Source: Hemicordylus capensis (Eukaryota; Chordata; Lepidosauria; Squamata; Cordylidae). From it: 64,000 nt of DNA. The position numbers and the translations under genes were made by a program. The notes beneath the pieces were generated by a model. It did not search any database and had not been told where the DNA came from. It saw only the letters and a list, made by a program, of their open reading frames with translations. Positions 37,031-49,500 of this stretch are shown here, piece after piece; the stretch's first letter is position 1; each line of letters begins with the position of its first letter. The stretch is taken from positions 88,595,501 to 88,659,500 of the forward strand of contig NC_069659.1 in assembly GCF_027244095.1 (NCBI RefSeq), written 5' to 3'.

Positions 37031-37458
37031 TTTGTCAAGTAGTAGTGGTTCTTTTATACAGTATTTAGCAGAAGGAGAGCAGAAACAGTCTTTTCTGGTA
37101 GCTATTTCTGGTATCTTTCTTGTTTTTTGTCTATCTGTTATGAACCTCTTTGGTAAAGGGGACCATTTCCCCACTTCCTAAATAACAGCATACACATATT
37201 TTAAATAAATACGACATTTGACAAATATCAACATCGTAACAATATTTGTCATGTTGTAACAATATTTGTCAACTGTAATGTTTATTTAAAATATGTCTAT
37301 GCTGTTATTCAGGAGGTGGGGAAATGGTCTCCTGTACCAAAGAGGTTCATAACAGATAGACAAAAAACAAGAAAGATATCAGAAATAGCTACCAGAAAAG
37401 ACTGTTTCTGCTCTCCCGCTGCTAAATACTGTATAAAAGAACCACTATTTGACAAATA
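37031..37458. repeat. Large inverted duplication, 178-base arms
   Basis: Arms 37,031-37,209 and 37,281-37,458 are reverse complements with about ten differences and a 3-base indel, roughly 94% identity. The 72-base spacer contains TTGTAACAATATTTGTCA twice. It lies between the GART and SON promoters. Confidence 0.9.
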
Positions 37459-37459
37459 C

Positions 37460-37538
37460 CTGTCTCCTTGTACAAGATTCTTACATTTGTAGCTACTTAA
37501 AGTAGCTACAAATGTAACAACATTGTACAAGGAGACAG
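37460..37538. repeat. Hairpin of 79 bases
   Basis: CTGTCTCCTTGTACAA and TTACATTTGTAGCTACTT are mirrored exactly at the right; only a five-base internal bulge on each side is unpaired. It directly adjoins the larger inverted duplication. Confidence 0.92.
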
Positions 37539-37559
37539 AAAGAGATAGAAAAAGCTTTT

Positions 37560-40185
37560 TGAAAATAAAGCATATAGATATGAGTGGAGCTGCAAAAGTG
37601 GATCCTTATTTCCACAGCAAACCTTGACCACTACTATAAAATACAGAGGATATATTGTCCAGATATTTAATTACTACAAGTTATATGTACTGCGTGATAT
37701 CCTAAGCAGTTAAGTAACAATGTTGTACCCACATACTATAGGCTGCAGTCCTATGCATATTTACATTTAAGTAAATTAATTGCTTAATTTGTAGGAAGAG
37801 ATGCTGTACTCATGTCTATCTGGAAACAGTACTCTCTGATTTGGAGGCCCGTCCCTCAGTACTTGATGTCAGGGACTATAAATTTACACAGAGGCAAAGG
37901 AAATACACCCTGCAGTTGCTCAAGGGAACATTCATGTACTTTTATTCTTAACGTTCTGAAGTTGGGCCATTTGACAGAGCACTTTAAACAGATGTTGAGG
38001 CTATGCCCTGTTGAATGTTGGCAGGTCTGCTCTGAAGTGTGGCAGTAACCACACTTTGTGACTATGCTTTGCTCAAAGTGGGAAAAATAGCTTCATATGG
38101 TTAGAGACCAGCCCACAGCTATGTTAACCTTAAAATACCTGGGAAAATTGAATGTGGTGTAGGGGCACTGCAAAAGACAGAGCCTTGGAAGTAAATAATT
38201 ACTTGGTTGAGGGGTAATAGGGGTTTCACTTTCAGGAAGTGAAACAAGGATGGTTAAGCAGAAGATGGGTACCTAGCCAACCTGCGAACAAAAAGGGTTG
38301 GCAGACTCTTTGGAGATTACTGTTACTCTTAATACACATATACCCTGGCATAGCTGTAGGAAGGGGGATAGAAAGGGAAATGGGGGGAGAGCAGAGACAT
38401 CTTTAATATCTACCGGATCTAGATGGGGTCCTTCCTTCCAGCTGACTCAGACATGTGGTGGTGAGGAGTGCATGAGAATAATGTGCCAGGGTGTAGTGAG
38501 AGTGCAAGAGGTTGATGCAATGCAAGAAGAGATTGATGCCCTCTTGGGAGAGGTATTTATAGTCAGAAAATAGCCTGAAGGCATGACTTTAGTCCTTATG
38601 GGGACAATTGATAGAACTTGGGAAACTAGTGTGTTTTGAAGTGCTTGCTCCATATAAGGCTTTATTTTCTAGTACTGGTTAGGTGTTTGCTCCTGTGTGC
38701 TCCATAAAAAAAGGAATAGTGCTCCATAAAAAAAGCAATCAACTTTTCAGGTTGATTGCTGAAAGTAGCACTCTGAATAGAAATGGGAGGGGGATAATCT
38801 CTCTCTCTGGCACTACTCACCAAAAATCTTGTTAAAATGGAAAATGGGGGGGAGAAAAAGATACTGGGAAAATTGCCCTTGAGGACTTATTGTCAGCAGA
38901 GCCTCATAGTGGAGGAAGGAAGCCAGCATTCCATCACCTATGGCCTCTTTTGTACCTCTGATTTGATCTGCCCTGAATATCTGCATATGCTCAGATGCAA
39001 TCAGAGGGATATCTCCCTAGTCCATTTGCAGTCCTGCAGTGACCTGGGGGCACCATGAAAATGCCTTATCAGAACATCCTGTAATTTTTGGAATACAACC
39101 AGCTAAATCTTCTCTTCTAAAAAGGCTAAGGAAATGGCTATGTTTCTGGTTTAAGGAAATGGCTATGTTTATACACAGAAGAAGCACACAAAAATGGCAC
39201 TGTGAGCGAGTCTGGTAACATGTACCATGACACAAATGAAGTCTTGAGTAAGGCCCAGTGGCATTTCCAAGTAAACATGTATAGGAGTGGTCTGCACAAG
39301 GTATTTAAAGATGGAAGAGGTAATGAAAGTTAATCAAAGTGGATAATGTAGCCCAGTATTAAAATTTAGGCCTCAAAAGATTAAGGGAGCACAAAACACA
39401 TTGTATAAATTATTTTATTATAACATCACTTTTAAAAAGGCATAAAAACAATCAAATTACACTAGTGTACTTGGATTTAAGTAATCCAGTTTAAATATTG
39501 AGACAAACTATTTCCAGTACTGTAATGAGATTTTATTAATATACAAGTTTTCAAGAAAATAAAGTTCTCAAAGTGGTTTGCATAACAAAAGGAAAGACAC
39601 AGGCCCCTGTCTAAAAGGAATTCAGAATCTAAAATATATGTATATTGTAGTGGATTAAAGCCTTTGTCTCAGAGCAAGCTCATGTGAGGGAAAGAAATGC
39701 TGAATCATCCCTGCTTGAGCTGCCTGGCTAGGCTTCTTCTAAAATTATCCTGTAATCTGTATGTTCAAAATGCTCCCCTCCCCCTTTATCAGCAGTGATT
39801 GAAGCTTCCTGGGCTTGGGGTGGAATCCCAGGGAAAACTATTTTGCTATTGTTTAAGTAAAAAAAACCCTTCCATGTCCAAGCCTACATGTGATGAGAAA
39901 ACTGATAGCTTCTGAACATTTGAGGATGTGTTTGCACCAGAGAACAGCCCCCTTACCCCCTCCTTTTCCCAAGTTAAAAACTAACTCAGAGAGGTTTGTA
40001 AAAAAAGAAAAGAAAAGAACACCACCCCCCAGTTTTATTCAATTACTACAGACTGCTCCCATCTGTGGCTTTCTCATCTTTTACATACAGTTAAAAACAG
40101 GTTGTCATTATGCACGCTTAAATGTTTAGAGAGTCTTTTGCAACATCTTAGGTAGGATGGCTTTCATCCCTAGGTAGGATAGCCC
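37560..40185. other. Intergenic sequence, little recognised
   Basis: Contains small local duplications (GTGCTCCATAAAAAAAG twice near 38,700; AAGGAAATGGCTATGTTT twice near 39,130) and a short hairpin AGCAATCAAC/GTTGATTGCT at 38,738-38,760. No gene was found. Confidence 0.45.
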
Positions 40186-40189
40186 TTGA

Positions 40190-40392
40190 GCAGTCCATAA
40201 TGCTGGGAAAAGAAAAAGGAAAGAGAAGAAAAGAATAACCAGCAGCAAGGTGGATAGATTCAATTACAACAGCAATGAATGCACCACTGGGAGATCTTAA
40301 AGGCCAAGTTGAAGACAGATCATCCTGGGGAGAATCTATCTATGTGGTTGCTAAGAATCGACACCAACTTGACAGCACTTGATCAATCAATT
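40190..40392 (+). mobile_element. BovB/RTE LINE 3' fragment
   Basis: About 200 bases matching the end of the BovB copy at 28,240-28,440, including GAAGACAGATCATCCTGGGG and GTTGCTAAGAATCGACACCA. Confidence 0.85.
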
Positions 40393-41399
40393 GGGTAGGA
40401 AGGGCATAGGCTAGTGTTTCTTGTTTTAATTACATTACAGGTAAATAACAACAGAACCTTATCAGGAATATGCAAACGCACATACCAAAGAAACAGAATT
40501 TCTAACACAAAATCTAACTTCCCTATGCTGAATTCCCTTCTCCTTGAACTCACCCAATTCCTGAGGAGAATCAAGCTTCCTGCAATCCTTTCTTTTAAGA
40601 ATCTACAGAGTTATTCCATGAGAAAAACCTCCATGCTGACTTTAACCATGAGGAAGCAAAACTCCATCAGTCCTCACACTAAGCCTTTCCACACTTTTTT
40701 GGTCTCTCCAAAAAGACCGCCCTTCTTGTTCCCAGAATTCCCAGCAACCCTTCTCTAAGTCCTACCCACCTGGTGTACTGATTGGCTGCCCTGGAATTCA
40801 GCAGCGTGTCCGTCAAGACAAGGGTTCACTCCCTCTTAACTCTTTAGCGGGGAGTCTGATCACTACATATATACAAGAGAAACACAAGCAATAGTGACTG
40901 GGAGGAATGCTATGCTGGGACAGAGAGGAAGAGCTGATCTCCCCATGCTGAATACAAACAAGCACCACTTTGAAAGGTGCTTCTTTGCCCAATTAGTAGA
41001 GGATAATTCAATGGGATTTAAATCCTAAATACCTTTAACCTGGGAGGAAGCCCTATTAAACACAGTGGGAATAGTTATAAAGTAAACTAAGTAGGATTGT
41101 GCTGTTATTCCCTAAGCATGCTTAGGTACTTGCATGCTACCTTACATGTTGGAATTGCAGCCATACATATTTCACACAGAAGTATTTGTCACTGTGTTCT
41201 GTGAGCTCTACTCCCAAGGATGTAGGGCTGCAGCCTTCCGAGACCACAAGCATAGGATGTCATATGGATAACGGTCTTCCCTCGATCTACACGTGTTTAG
41301 TCTCCACATGCGCACTTTATGGAATTCACACTCTCATTATCTACTTATTTAGAAACGGGTTATTTACAAAACTTCGGCTATGAAGAGTTTTAAATGGGT

Positions 41400-42480
41400 T
41401 TCCTTGGAAACTCCGTGGTTTGATTTCTCTGCTGGCCGTCAGCCTCTGGCGACGGAGGCGACGCCATGGACGCCGATGCGAGACGACAGGACACACAGGC
41501 CCATCTAAACTTCCGAGGAAGCGCGCCTAGAAACCGGGCGCTTCGAATCCACCCCGTGTGCCTCGACGACGCTCTCCCCGAGTCCTGCTGACTCCTTCGC
41601 TCGGCAGAGCGGGAGGGAAGTCGCCAGGCCTGGACTGCGGCACCAGGGACAACATGGCCACTGAGTCCGGGGGAGGGGGGGCCATCCACCATCTCGGAAG
41701 AGACTTTGGGCTTTCTCCTTCGGCCTGCGGCTGACGTTATGCTCTGGAAGCTTTCCCCGAGTATGAATTCGCGGGGGGTCGATCAGAAGACCGACACGGC
41801 TACTTCTGTAAACAGAAAACACAATAATACCACTTTTCTAATTACAGATACAGAAGTGGGCGTTGCTGTGTCCTCCAGTCCAGAGTACGTTACACCGCTC
41901 AGGCTGGGCGCGCGCCGCCCACATCAACACGGCGTTCTACTCTATGGTTATCGCCGACAGCAGAGCGTCCATTCCGAGGTCGGCTCAGACCCCGCCCCCT
42001 GCTCGAACCGAGCAATCAGCGAACAGAGAGCATAAAGGAAGTGGGGGCGCCGGCCGCGTCTACTTCCGGTGTTGCATTGTAGAGCGCAGGCGAATCTGCG
42101 TCTCGGAGGAAGGCGGGGGGGTGAGCGCAGCGCGAGGCTGTCATGGCGACTAACATCGAGCAAATTTTTCGTTCCTTTGTGGTTAGTAAGTTCCGGGAGA
42201 TCCAGGAGCAGCAGTTCGGCAGGTACGGGCAGCGGGTAGGAGGGTACTCGTGGCGCGCGGAGCCGGAGGGGAGGTGGGGAGCCTGGTGGGGCGAGGAGTA
42301 ACGGGTGAAGCGGATGGAGTGGGGGAGGGGCACTGGCGAGAGACCGGAAGGGATGTGGAGATGGGGGGAAAGGGGGTGATAGGCCGTCGGATGGGACGGG
42401 GCTGCGGAGCGAGAGGGTGGGGCGCCTGGGGCCATGAGGCTGTGGGCAAGGCGCTCCTGCAAAAAGGAAGCGGTGGGGGA
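41400..42480. promoter_or_regulatory. CpG island and SON promoter
   Basis: GC- and CpG-rich stretch ending in SON exon 1. It carries a GC box CCCCGCCCC (41,990-41,999) and an ETS-type ACTTCCGGT (42,062-42,070), about 75 bases before the ATG, and no TATA box. In mammals GART and SON share a bidirectional promoter; antisense starts here are possible but not shown. Long frames on the minus strand are compositional and match nothing I know. Confidence 0.75.
42143..42222 (+). CDS. SON: SON exon 1, coding part
   Basis: ATG at 42,143 in CTGTCATGG begins MATNIEQIFRSFVVSKFREI and ends QEQQFG plus two bases, with donor CAG/gtacgg. The first 21 residues match human SON. The 5' UTR start is not defined. 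The rest of the exon lies in the CpG island. Confidence 0.96.
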
Positions 42481-43474
42481 GGCCACGGGAGAGACCGGAA
42501 TTGGGTCTCTGAAAGGGTCCGAAGAATAGCAAGAGAGATTGAAGAAGGGTCGCGGGGGATGGGGGGGGGGAGAAGAAATGAAGTGGTGCGGAAGGCAAAC
42601 TCTGATCCGCCCTGGCTGTACAAGCCGACTTTGCGTGAGGTGTCCAGATGTGGCATTATCGGAAGTCTCGAAGTAGTTGGGTTGTTAGTGGTTGAAGAAG
42701 ATGAGGAGTTCACTGGCGGGTCCTGATCCTAAACCTCTAAAGAGCCCAGGCTTACGTCATTTGCATTCTGCGCACGGCCAATCGGTGTACATATTATGTA
42801 TGTTCTCACGTGCGTGTACAGTCATTTCCTTGTTATGTACAAAGTGTACGTGTGATCTGTAGTTTAAATTTTCGAGCCGTCTGGTCTCCGTATGGACCTC
42901 TAAAATGAAAGTACTGTAAGTGCAGTCATTCATATGAAAATGTGTATACAGGCACAGGTACCTGTATGTGTGTACAGTGCACTATAATACTCTGTTGCTT
43001 TGGAGAATTGGGCTGGTCTTAAGCAGGTAAAGCGTTCAGGAAAGTTAGTCGTTCATACACTGGTTTCCTCTACTGAATATAACATTAAAAAGAGGTGGTA
43101 TGCTATTACATGCTATTGATTAAAGTCCTTTTTGGTGCATCGGATTAAAGTTCTTTTTGGTGCAGTTGGAAGGAAGATTTTATAGGTCTAAAAGTCCAGC
43201 ATTGATTTTCTTTTCAGTGGTATGCAATTATCCTTTATTAGCATTATCTTTCTCCTTTAAATATTTATGAGTTAACTCCTTTGTGGAGAAAATGCTCATT
43301 GATGAATACTGGTAAATGTTCTCAGTAACATATTTGGGGGCTTTGGTATCTTGGTATCTCTTGGGTCACTCGTACGTAAGTGTAAATAGAGTATAGGTTA
43401 TTCTGATAACTTTTGCATTTGCTGTTTTTAAGATTGGATTAAGCACTACATGAGATAAAATAAGTTGTAATGAC

Positions 43475-43508
<34 letters not shown>

Positions 43509-46500
43509 TATAATTATTATTATTATTATTATTATCATTATTCAGTTTCTATACCGCCCTTCCAAAAATGGCTCAGGGCGGTTTACATAGAGAAATAATA
43601 AATAAATAAGATGGATCCCTGTCCCCAAAGGGCTCACAATCTAAAAGAAACATAAGATACAGACCAGCAACAGTCACTGGAAGCACTGTGCTGGGGGTGG
43701 ACAGGGCCAGTTACTCTCCCCCTGCTAAATAAAGAGAATCACCACGGTAAAAGGTGCCTCTTTGCCAAGTTAGCAGGGTGGAATTATTAGAATTATTATA
43801 TTTTAATCCTATACAGTTTAGTATTCTCAGTGGTCTCAAAGTGATCAGAAATTTCACTGTGAAAATGCCTGATGTTTAACAGAAAGGAGGGGGTTGAGTG
43901 ACACCTGACATATACCAAATGAGAGAAAGCACTAACTGGCAGACTATGAGAATTACATAAAACTTCTTGTTCTAATATATGTCAGTAAATGTGTAAAGTA
44001 CAATAAATATAACATTGACTGAGATCAGTGCCATATCAGATTAGGAAGCAAACTGTCAATAGTAAGTATACAAAGAATGTGATCTTTATAAAAATAACTT
44101 CTACTTTTCCAAATGCAGTATACACTTTCTCTGTCAGTTGATAAGGTACTTGGTTCTTCCATATGATGTAGTTAAGTGCTTTGATGCAATATCCTGAATA
44201 TCCTCAAAGCAATGTCAAGCACTGTTCCCTCTAAGAGGGATTTCCAGATGTTGTTGACTACTACTCCCAGAATCCCCAACTGCAGTGGTTTTTGCTTGGA
44301 GATTATGGGAGTTGTAGTCAACAACATCTGGGAATCCCTGTTAGAAGGAACACTGATTCCAAGTGCTCAATGGATTTCTGTCAGTAGTACTGTTTCATAT
44401 GTCCTTAATCATGAGCATCCGGAAATCAGTACAGTAAACACATGACACTTTCATGAAGCAGCAATTTAATCCTTAAATAACTTACTGATCTCCTTGGCAT
44501 ATCAAATTATCACATTGATTTAGGGTACTATATTGTGAATTTTAAATTCCAGATATATGAAAACGCCAATTGGGCAGAGACTGCAATTACTAAAAAGAGA
44601 TGTCATACATATTGCACCTACATTTAGGGGGCAGAACTATTGATCACTATAAAGCAGCTATTATGAAATTGTGGTTCATAAACTATGAGCTGCAAGGAAG
44701 CTTGCATCTATATATAATATAGTTAAAAATACAAAATATACATGTCAAGTATTAACATTGAAAATGTGTATATATAGCAGAAGTAGAATTTGCATTGACT
44801 TGCACACATGTCCTAAAAAACAATTTTAACTAATTTCTTATTTGGATGTTGGGGGAAATGGTATGCATTAAAAAGATTCTACATTGGAGGTAATACTGTA
44901 TTAATATCAGTCCAGCTGTATCTATGCCATACCACCTAGTGCATGTCAAAAGAAATTTAATATTCTCAGAATGATCAACAAAATGCTGTGCTAAAAGGAC
45001 ATTCAGATTCCTATTTTTAATCCTACTCTTGTGCTCTAAATCCCAATTTCTAACAGTTGCATAGTTTTATCTACATCAGTCTGTGTTAAGTAAACAACAT
45101 TGGTTTTATTACTTGTAAAAGCATTCATCTTCCATTGTCAATTAAATTATGAAAAAATGTTAGACCGTGCATAAGATGTCACAAGGAAAATTATCTACAA
45201 TTTTACACATTTATTTTTCTATATAACTTTTCATTAAAATAATCCCAAAGTGGTTTACAATATAATTAAAACAATGCACAGTTAAAATATAAAAAGGACA
45301 GATATAAAATATAAACATAATATCTCTGTTTAAAAGTTTAAAAACCTATATTAAACATTAACACAAAAAACACAAAGCAGCAGTAAAAACTGTACTCTCA
45401 TATAAAAGCCTGGATGAAGAGCCACATTTTTACTTGTTTTCTAAAAACTATAATGGAGGCTGGGGAGGCAGATGTCAGCTGGGAAAACATTCCAAAGCCT
45501 GGGGGCAATGACTGAGAAGGCCCTGTCCTATGTGTTCAACGATCGAGCCCCTTTCACTGTCTGCACGCAAGCAGAGCCCCCTCCTATGATTTTGTCAAGC
45601 AGGCAGAAACCCTTGGGAACAGGTGGTCCTTAAAATATCCAGGGCCCAAACCATTAAGGGCTTTAAAAGTCAAAACCCGCACCTTGAATTGGACTTGGAA
45701 ACAAATTGGTAGCCAGCGCAGCTCTTTCAAAATGGGTGTAGTATGATCCTAGCAGGTGGCTCCAGATAAAATCCTAGCTTCTGCATTTTGCATTAGTTAC
45801 AGTTTGCGGATATTCTTCAAGGGCATGCAGTAATGCGCTATATTCCACACAGAGCATATTACAGTAATCTAGCTGTGACATGACTAAGGCGTGGGTAACT
45901 GTGGTCATATCTGCTTCTCGAGAAAGGGATGCAGCTGGTGCATTCACCGAAGCTGTGCAAAAGCACCTTTGGCACCACCTCCACTTGAGCACCCAAATGC
46001 AGATCTGGGTCCACCAGTAAACCCAAGCTGTGCACTTGCTCTTTCAAGGGGATTGCGACCCCATCCAGAACTGGTCGAATCTCAGTTGGCTCTCCTACTG
46101 ACCAACAGCACCTTGTCTTGTCTGGATTCAGTCTCACTTTACTAGCCTGTCTCCCAGCCCATTCAGGTCATCCACTGCCTTCCTAGGACCAAGTGATAAG
46201 GAGAGATAGAATTGAGTATCATCTGTATATTGCTTGACAATTAAGTGCAAGTTCCTGGATGACCTCTCCCAGCGGTTTCATGTAGATGTTGAACAGCGTG
46301 GGGGCAAAACTGAACCCTGCAGGGCCCCACAAGCCAATGGCCAAGGAGCTGAGGAGTAGTTCCTCAGCACCACCTTCTGGACCCTTGCCCCAAGAAAAGG
46401 TAGAAGCCACTCCAAAGCAGTGTTTCCAGTCCCCATTCTCAAGAGGCGGTCCAGAAAGATATCAAGGTCGGTGGTATTGAATGCAGCAGAACCAACAGGG

Positions 46501-49500
46501 ACATACTCCTCCTGTCAGGTTCCCAGCGTAAGTCATCCACTAAGGCAACCAAAGCAGGTTTCAGTCTCATATCCAGGATGGAAGCTAGATTGAAAGGGAT
46601 CTAGATAATCTGTATCATCCAAGACCCTCTGCAGCTGATACGCCACCACATGCTCTCTCACTTTGCCCCAAAAGGGAAGGTTAGAAACAGGTCTGTAATT
46701 ATTCAGGTTGAAGGAGTCAAGGGAGGGCTTTTTAAAATAGTGGTCTTACCACCGCTTCCTTGAGGCATGATGGCATCCTGCCTTCCCTTAATGAAACATT
46801 GATAGTCTCCAACTACCTGCCCATACTCTCCACGGCAGATTTTATTAACTATAAAGGGCAAAGGTCTAGAGTGCACAACAGTGCCTGCACACTGTCCAGG
46901 ATCTTGTCCATCCTCAGGCTCCACCAATTGAAAAGATTCCAACACAATAGGACCAGATAGTACCCAAGGCACATCTGCCGGAACAGCCCAAATCCTGGAG
47001 TCTAAATCAGCACGGATGTGAGTGACTTTATCTGCAAAGTGGCAAGCAAACTGGTCATCAGTGTTCTCTCTAAATTTTTTCATCTCTGTGCGGAATGAGT
47101 TATATTCTGGGCGGCAGTATCAAGGCAGTGTGCGCACACATGCATTCAGAGTGGGGCCTTCCTGATTTAACCTGAGTGGGATCTAAAATTAACTGAGCAG
47201 ACATCAGAAAATGTGTGATCACGCGCACACCTTAGAGGGAACAGTGCTGGTCACAGTGGGATATAGATGGTTCCTTCCCCATTACATGGGAATGTGTGAA
47301 GCAATAACTTTGCTATAGGAAAAAGCTCAGCTGGCCTACACTGAGCAAATGCAATGGAGGCAAATAAATTATATTTCTTCTCCACCCCCACGGAGTAGTC
47401 CTAAAAATGGGTTCTAGCTCATGTTTGATCAAATTAGTCACAACTCTCCCTCTACCATTGTTCCAGCCATCGTCAGAGTTGTTTCATTGCCCTAAGCTCC
47501 TCAGAAAACCAGGAAGCAGAATGGGTTCCACCAAGCCAGAGAGGGCATTTAGGAGCGATGGTATCAATAACCTCGGCTGTCTCCATCTTCCAGAGATTCA
47601 CCAGGGTCTCGACAGTGTAAACACTGGAAACTCCCCGAGGTCTGTCTAGAAACCAAGTGGTTCCTTAAACCACCGGGGACGGACCATTCTAATTGGTCCA
47701 CCACCCCTGCAGCGGGTAGATGGAGCAGTCAAACTAAACCCCACCAGATAATGATCTGTCCATGACAAGGGAGTTATCTCAAACTCCTCCACCTCCAGAT
47801 CATTCATTCCCTGGTCAGCAAAAACCAGATCCAAAGTATTTTCCTGCCACGTGGATAGAGCCCAGTACCAATTGAAATAGGCCCATGGTTGCCATGATAG
47901 CCATGAAGTCCTGAGCCGCCCCTACTAGGGCGGCGGGGGGCCCCTCAGGATTGACATTGAAGTCCTCCAAGACAATAAGTCTGGGGGAACCCAATGCCAC
48001 CTCTGAAACCACACCTGTCAGCTCAGGTAGGGAGACTGAAATGTATTGGGGTGGACAGTACACCAATAGAATCTCCAACCTATCTCAGAGGCCCACCCTC
48101 AAGGACAAACACTCAAAATCTGGAGATTGCCTAACCAGGCACCTGGAAAAGGGAAAGATGACCGCAACTCCCCCTCTCTAACCCTCAAGGCAGGGCTGCT
48201 GCAGGATCAGCAAACATGGAAGACAAAGCTGAGAGAGACCAAATCCACCTGCCTCATCCAACCAGGTCTCCATCACACATACCTCTCGCCGCCGTGCGCG
48301 CGCGCCCCGCCTACGTCACACGCACGCTGCATGTGACATAGGCGGCATGCGCATGGCGTCGACAGGCGCGCGCGCCGCTACGCACGCATGCGTGCTCCTA
48401 TTACTGCAACTTCCGGGCAACGACGGGGGCAGGGGCGGCAGGGAGGACTGCTGCCGCCCCCAAAACTTTGATTTAAACCGCAGCGCCGGAGGGGGAAGAG
48501 CGGCGGGAGGGGTAAGTTCTACTCCCCCGCCCTTAAAGGTAGACCCCCCCTCAGTGCCGGACCGCTGGACAGGTCCGGTTCCGAACCGGTTCGTAGGCCT
48601 CCAACATGGCCTCCGGACTGGGTCGTGCACATCCCTACCCAGTTACAGATCAGATTACGGATGTGGATGATATTAGCACTTAGCACTTACATTTATATAC
48701 CGCTTTATAGCTGAAGCTCTCTAAGCGGTTTACAATGATTTAGCATATTGCCCCCAACATTCTGGGTACTCATTTTACCGACCTCGGAAGGATGGAAGGC
48801 TGAGTCAACCTTGAGCCCCTGGTCAGGATCAAACTTGTAACCTTCTGGTTACAGGGCGGCAGTTTTACCACTGCGCCACCAGGGGCTCTTACCATATATT
48901 GTACTATATATGTTTATATTGGTAAACAGAGCAGTAGTTCTTTCGTTGTTCAATAGTGATTAGTATCAGAATTTGGTACTTAGTGATTTTTTAAAACACG
49001 AACTTTATTAAGTAGAATTTCCTCCCAAAACAAGATAAAGTATTATAGCTGAAAAGAGCCATTTAAATTTCTTTCTATTCATTTCATTAAAAATATAGCA
49101 AAACAGCACACACTAATAGCGAAATACTATACTTTTTACATTAATGTATTATGAAACAAGTGAGTATTGAACTTGTGGATTATCAAATTCTACCAGTTAA
49201 GTAAACTCTTTTTTAAAAAAAAGTTGTTCGTTAGGTTGTAACTGTGGTAATAACTATCACGGTAATAGAATTCTGTACAATATTTTAAGAAATTATTTAT
49301 GAATAGACTTGAAACTGTAATAATTAGCAAATATACATATGTTTGACTCTCAATATTTGTTTAATGTTTTCATATATTACCTTTATGTATTTAATGAATA
49401 CTAATATGATGTGTTTAATGTATATCTAAGCTCAAAATTCTTTGACTGTTTTTCTTGATTAGTGAAAAAGTAGGAGGTCAACAGAATGGTGAAATAAACT

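Noticed and set aside
41390-42713. Several long minus-strand frames (up to 216 residues) across the CpG island and SON exon 1
   Set aside because: They overlap SON exon 1 and its promoter antisense, are proline- and arginine-rich through base composition, exist in competing frames and resemble no protein I know.
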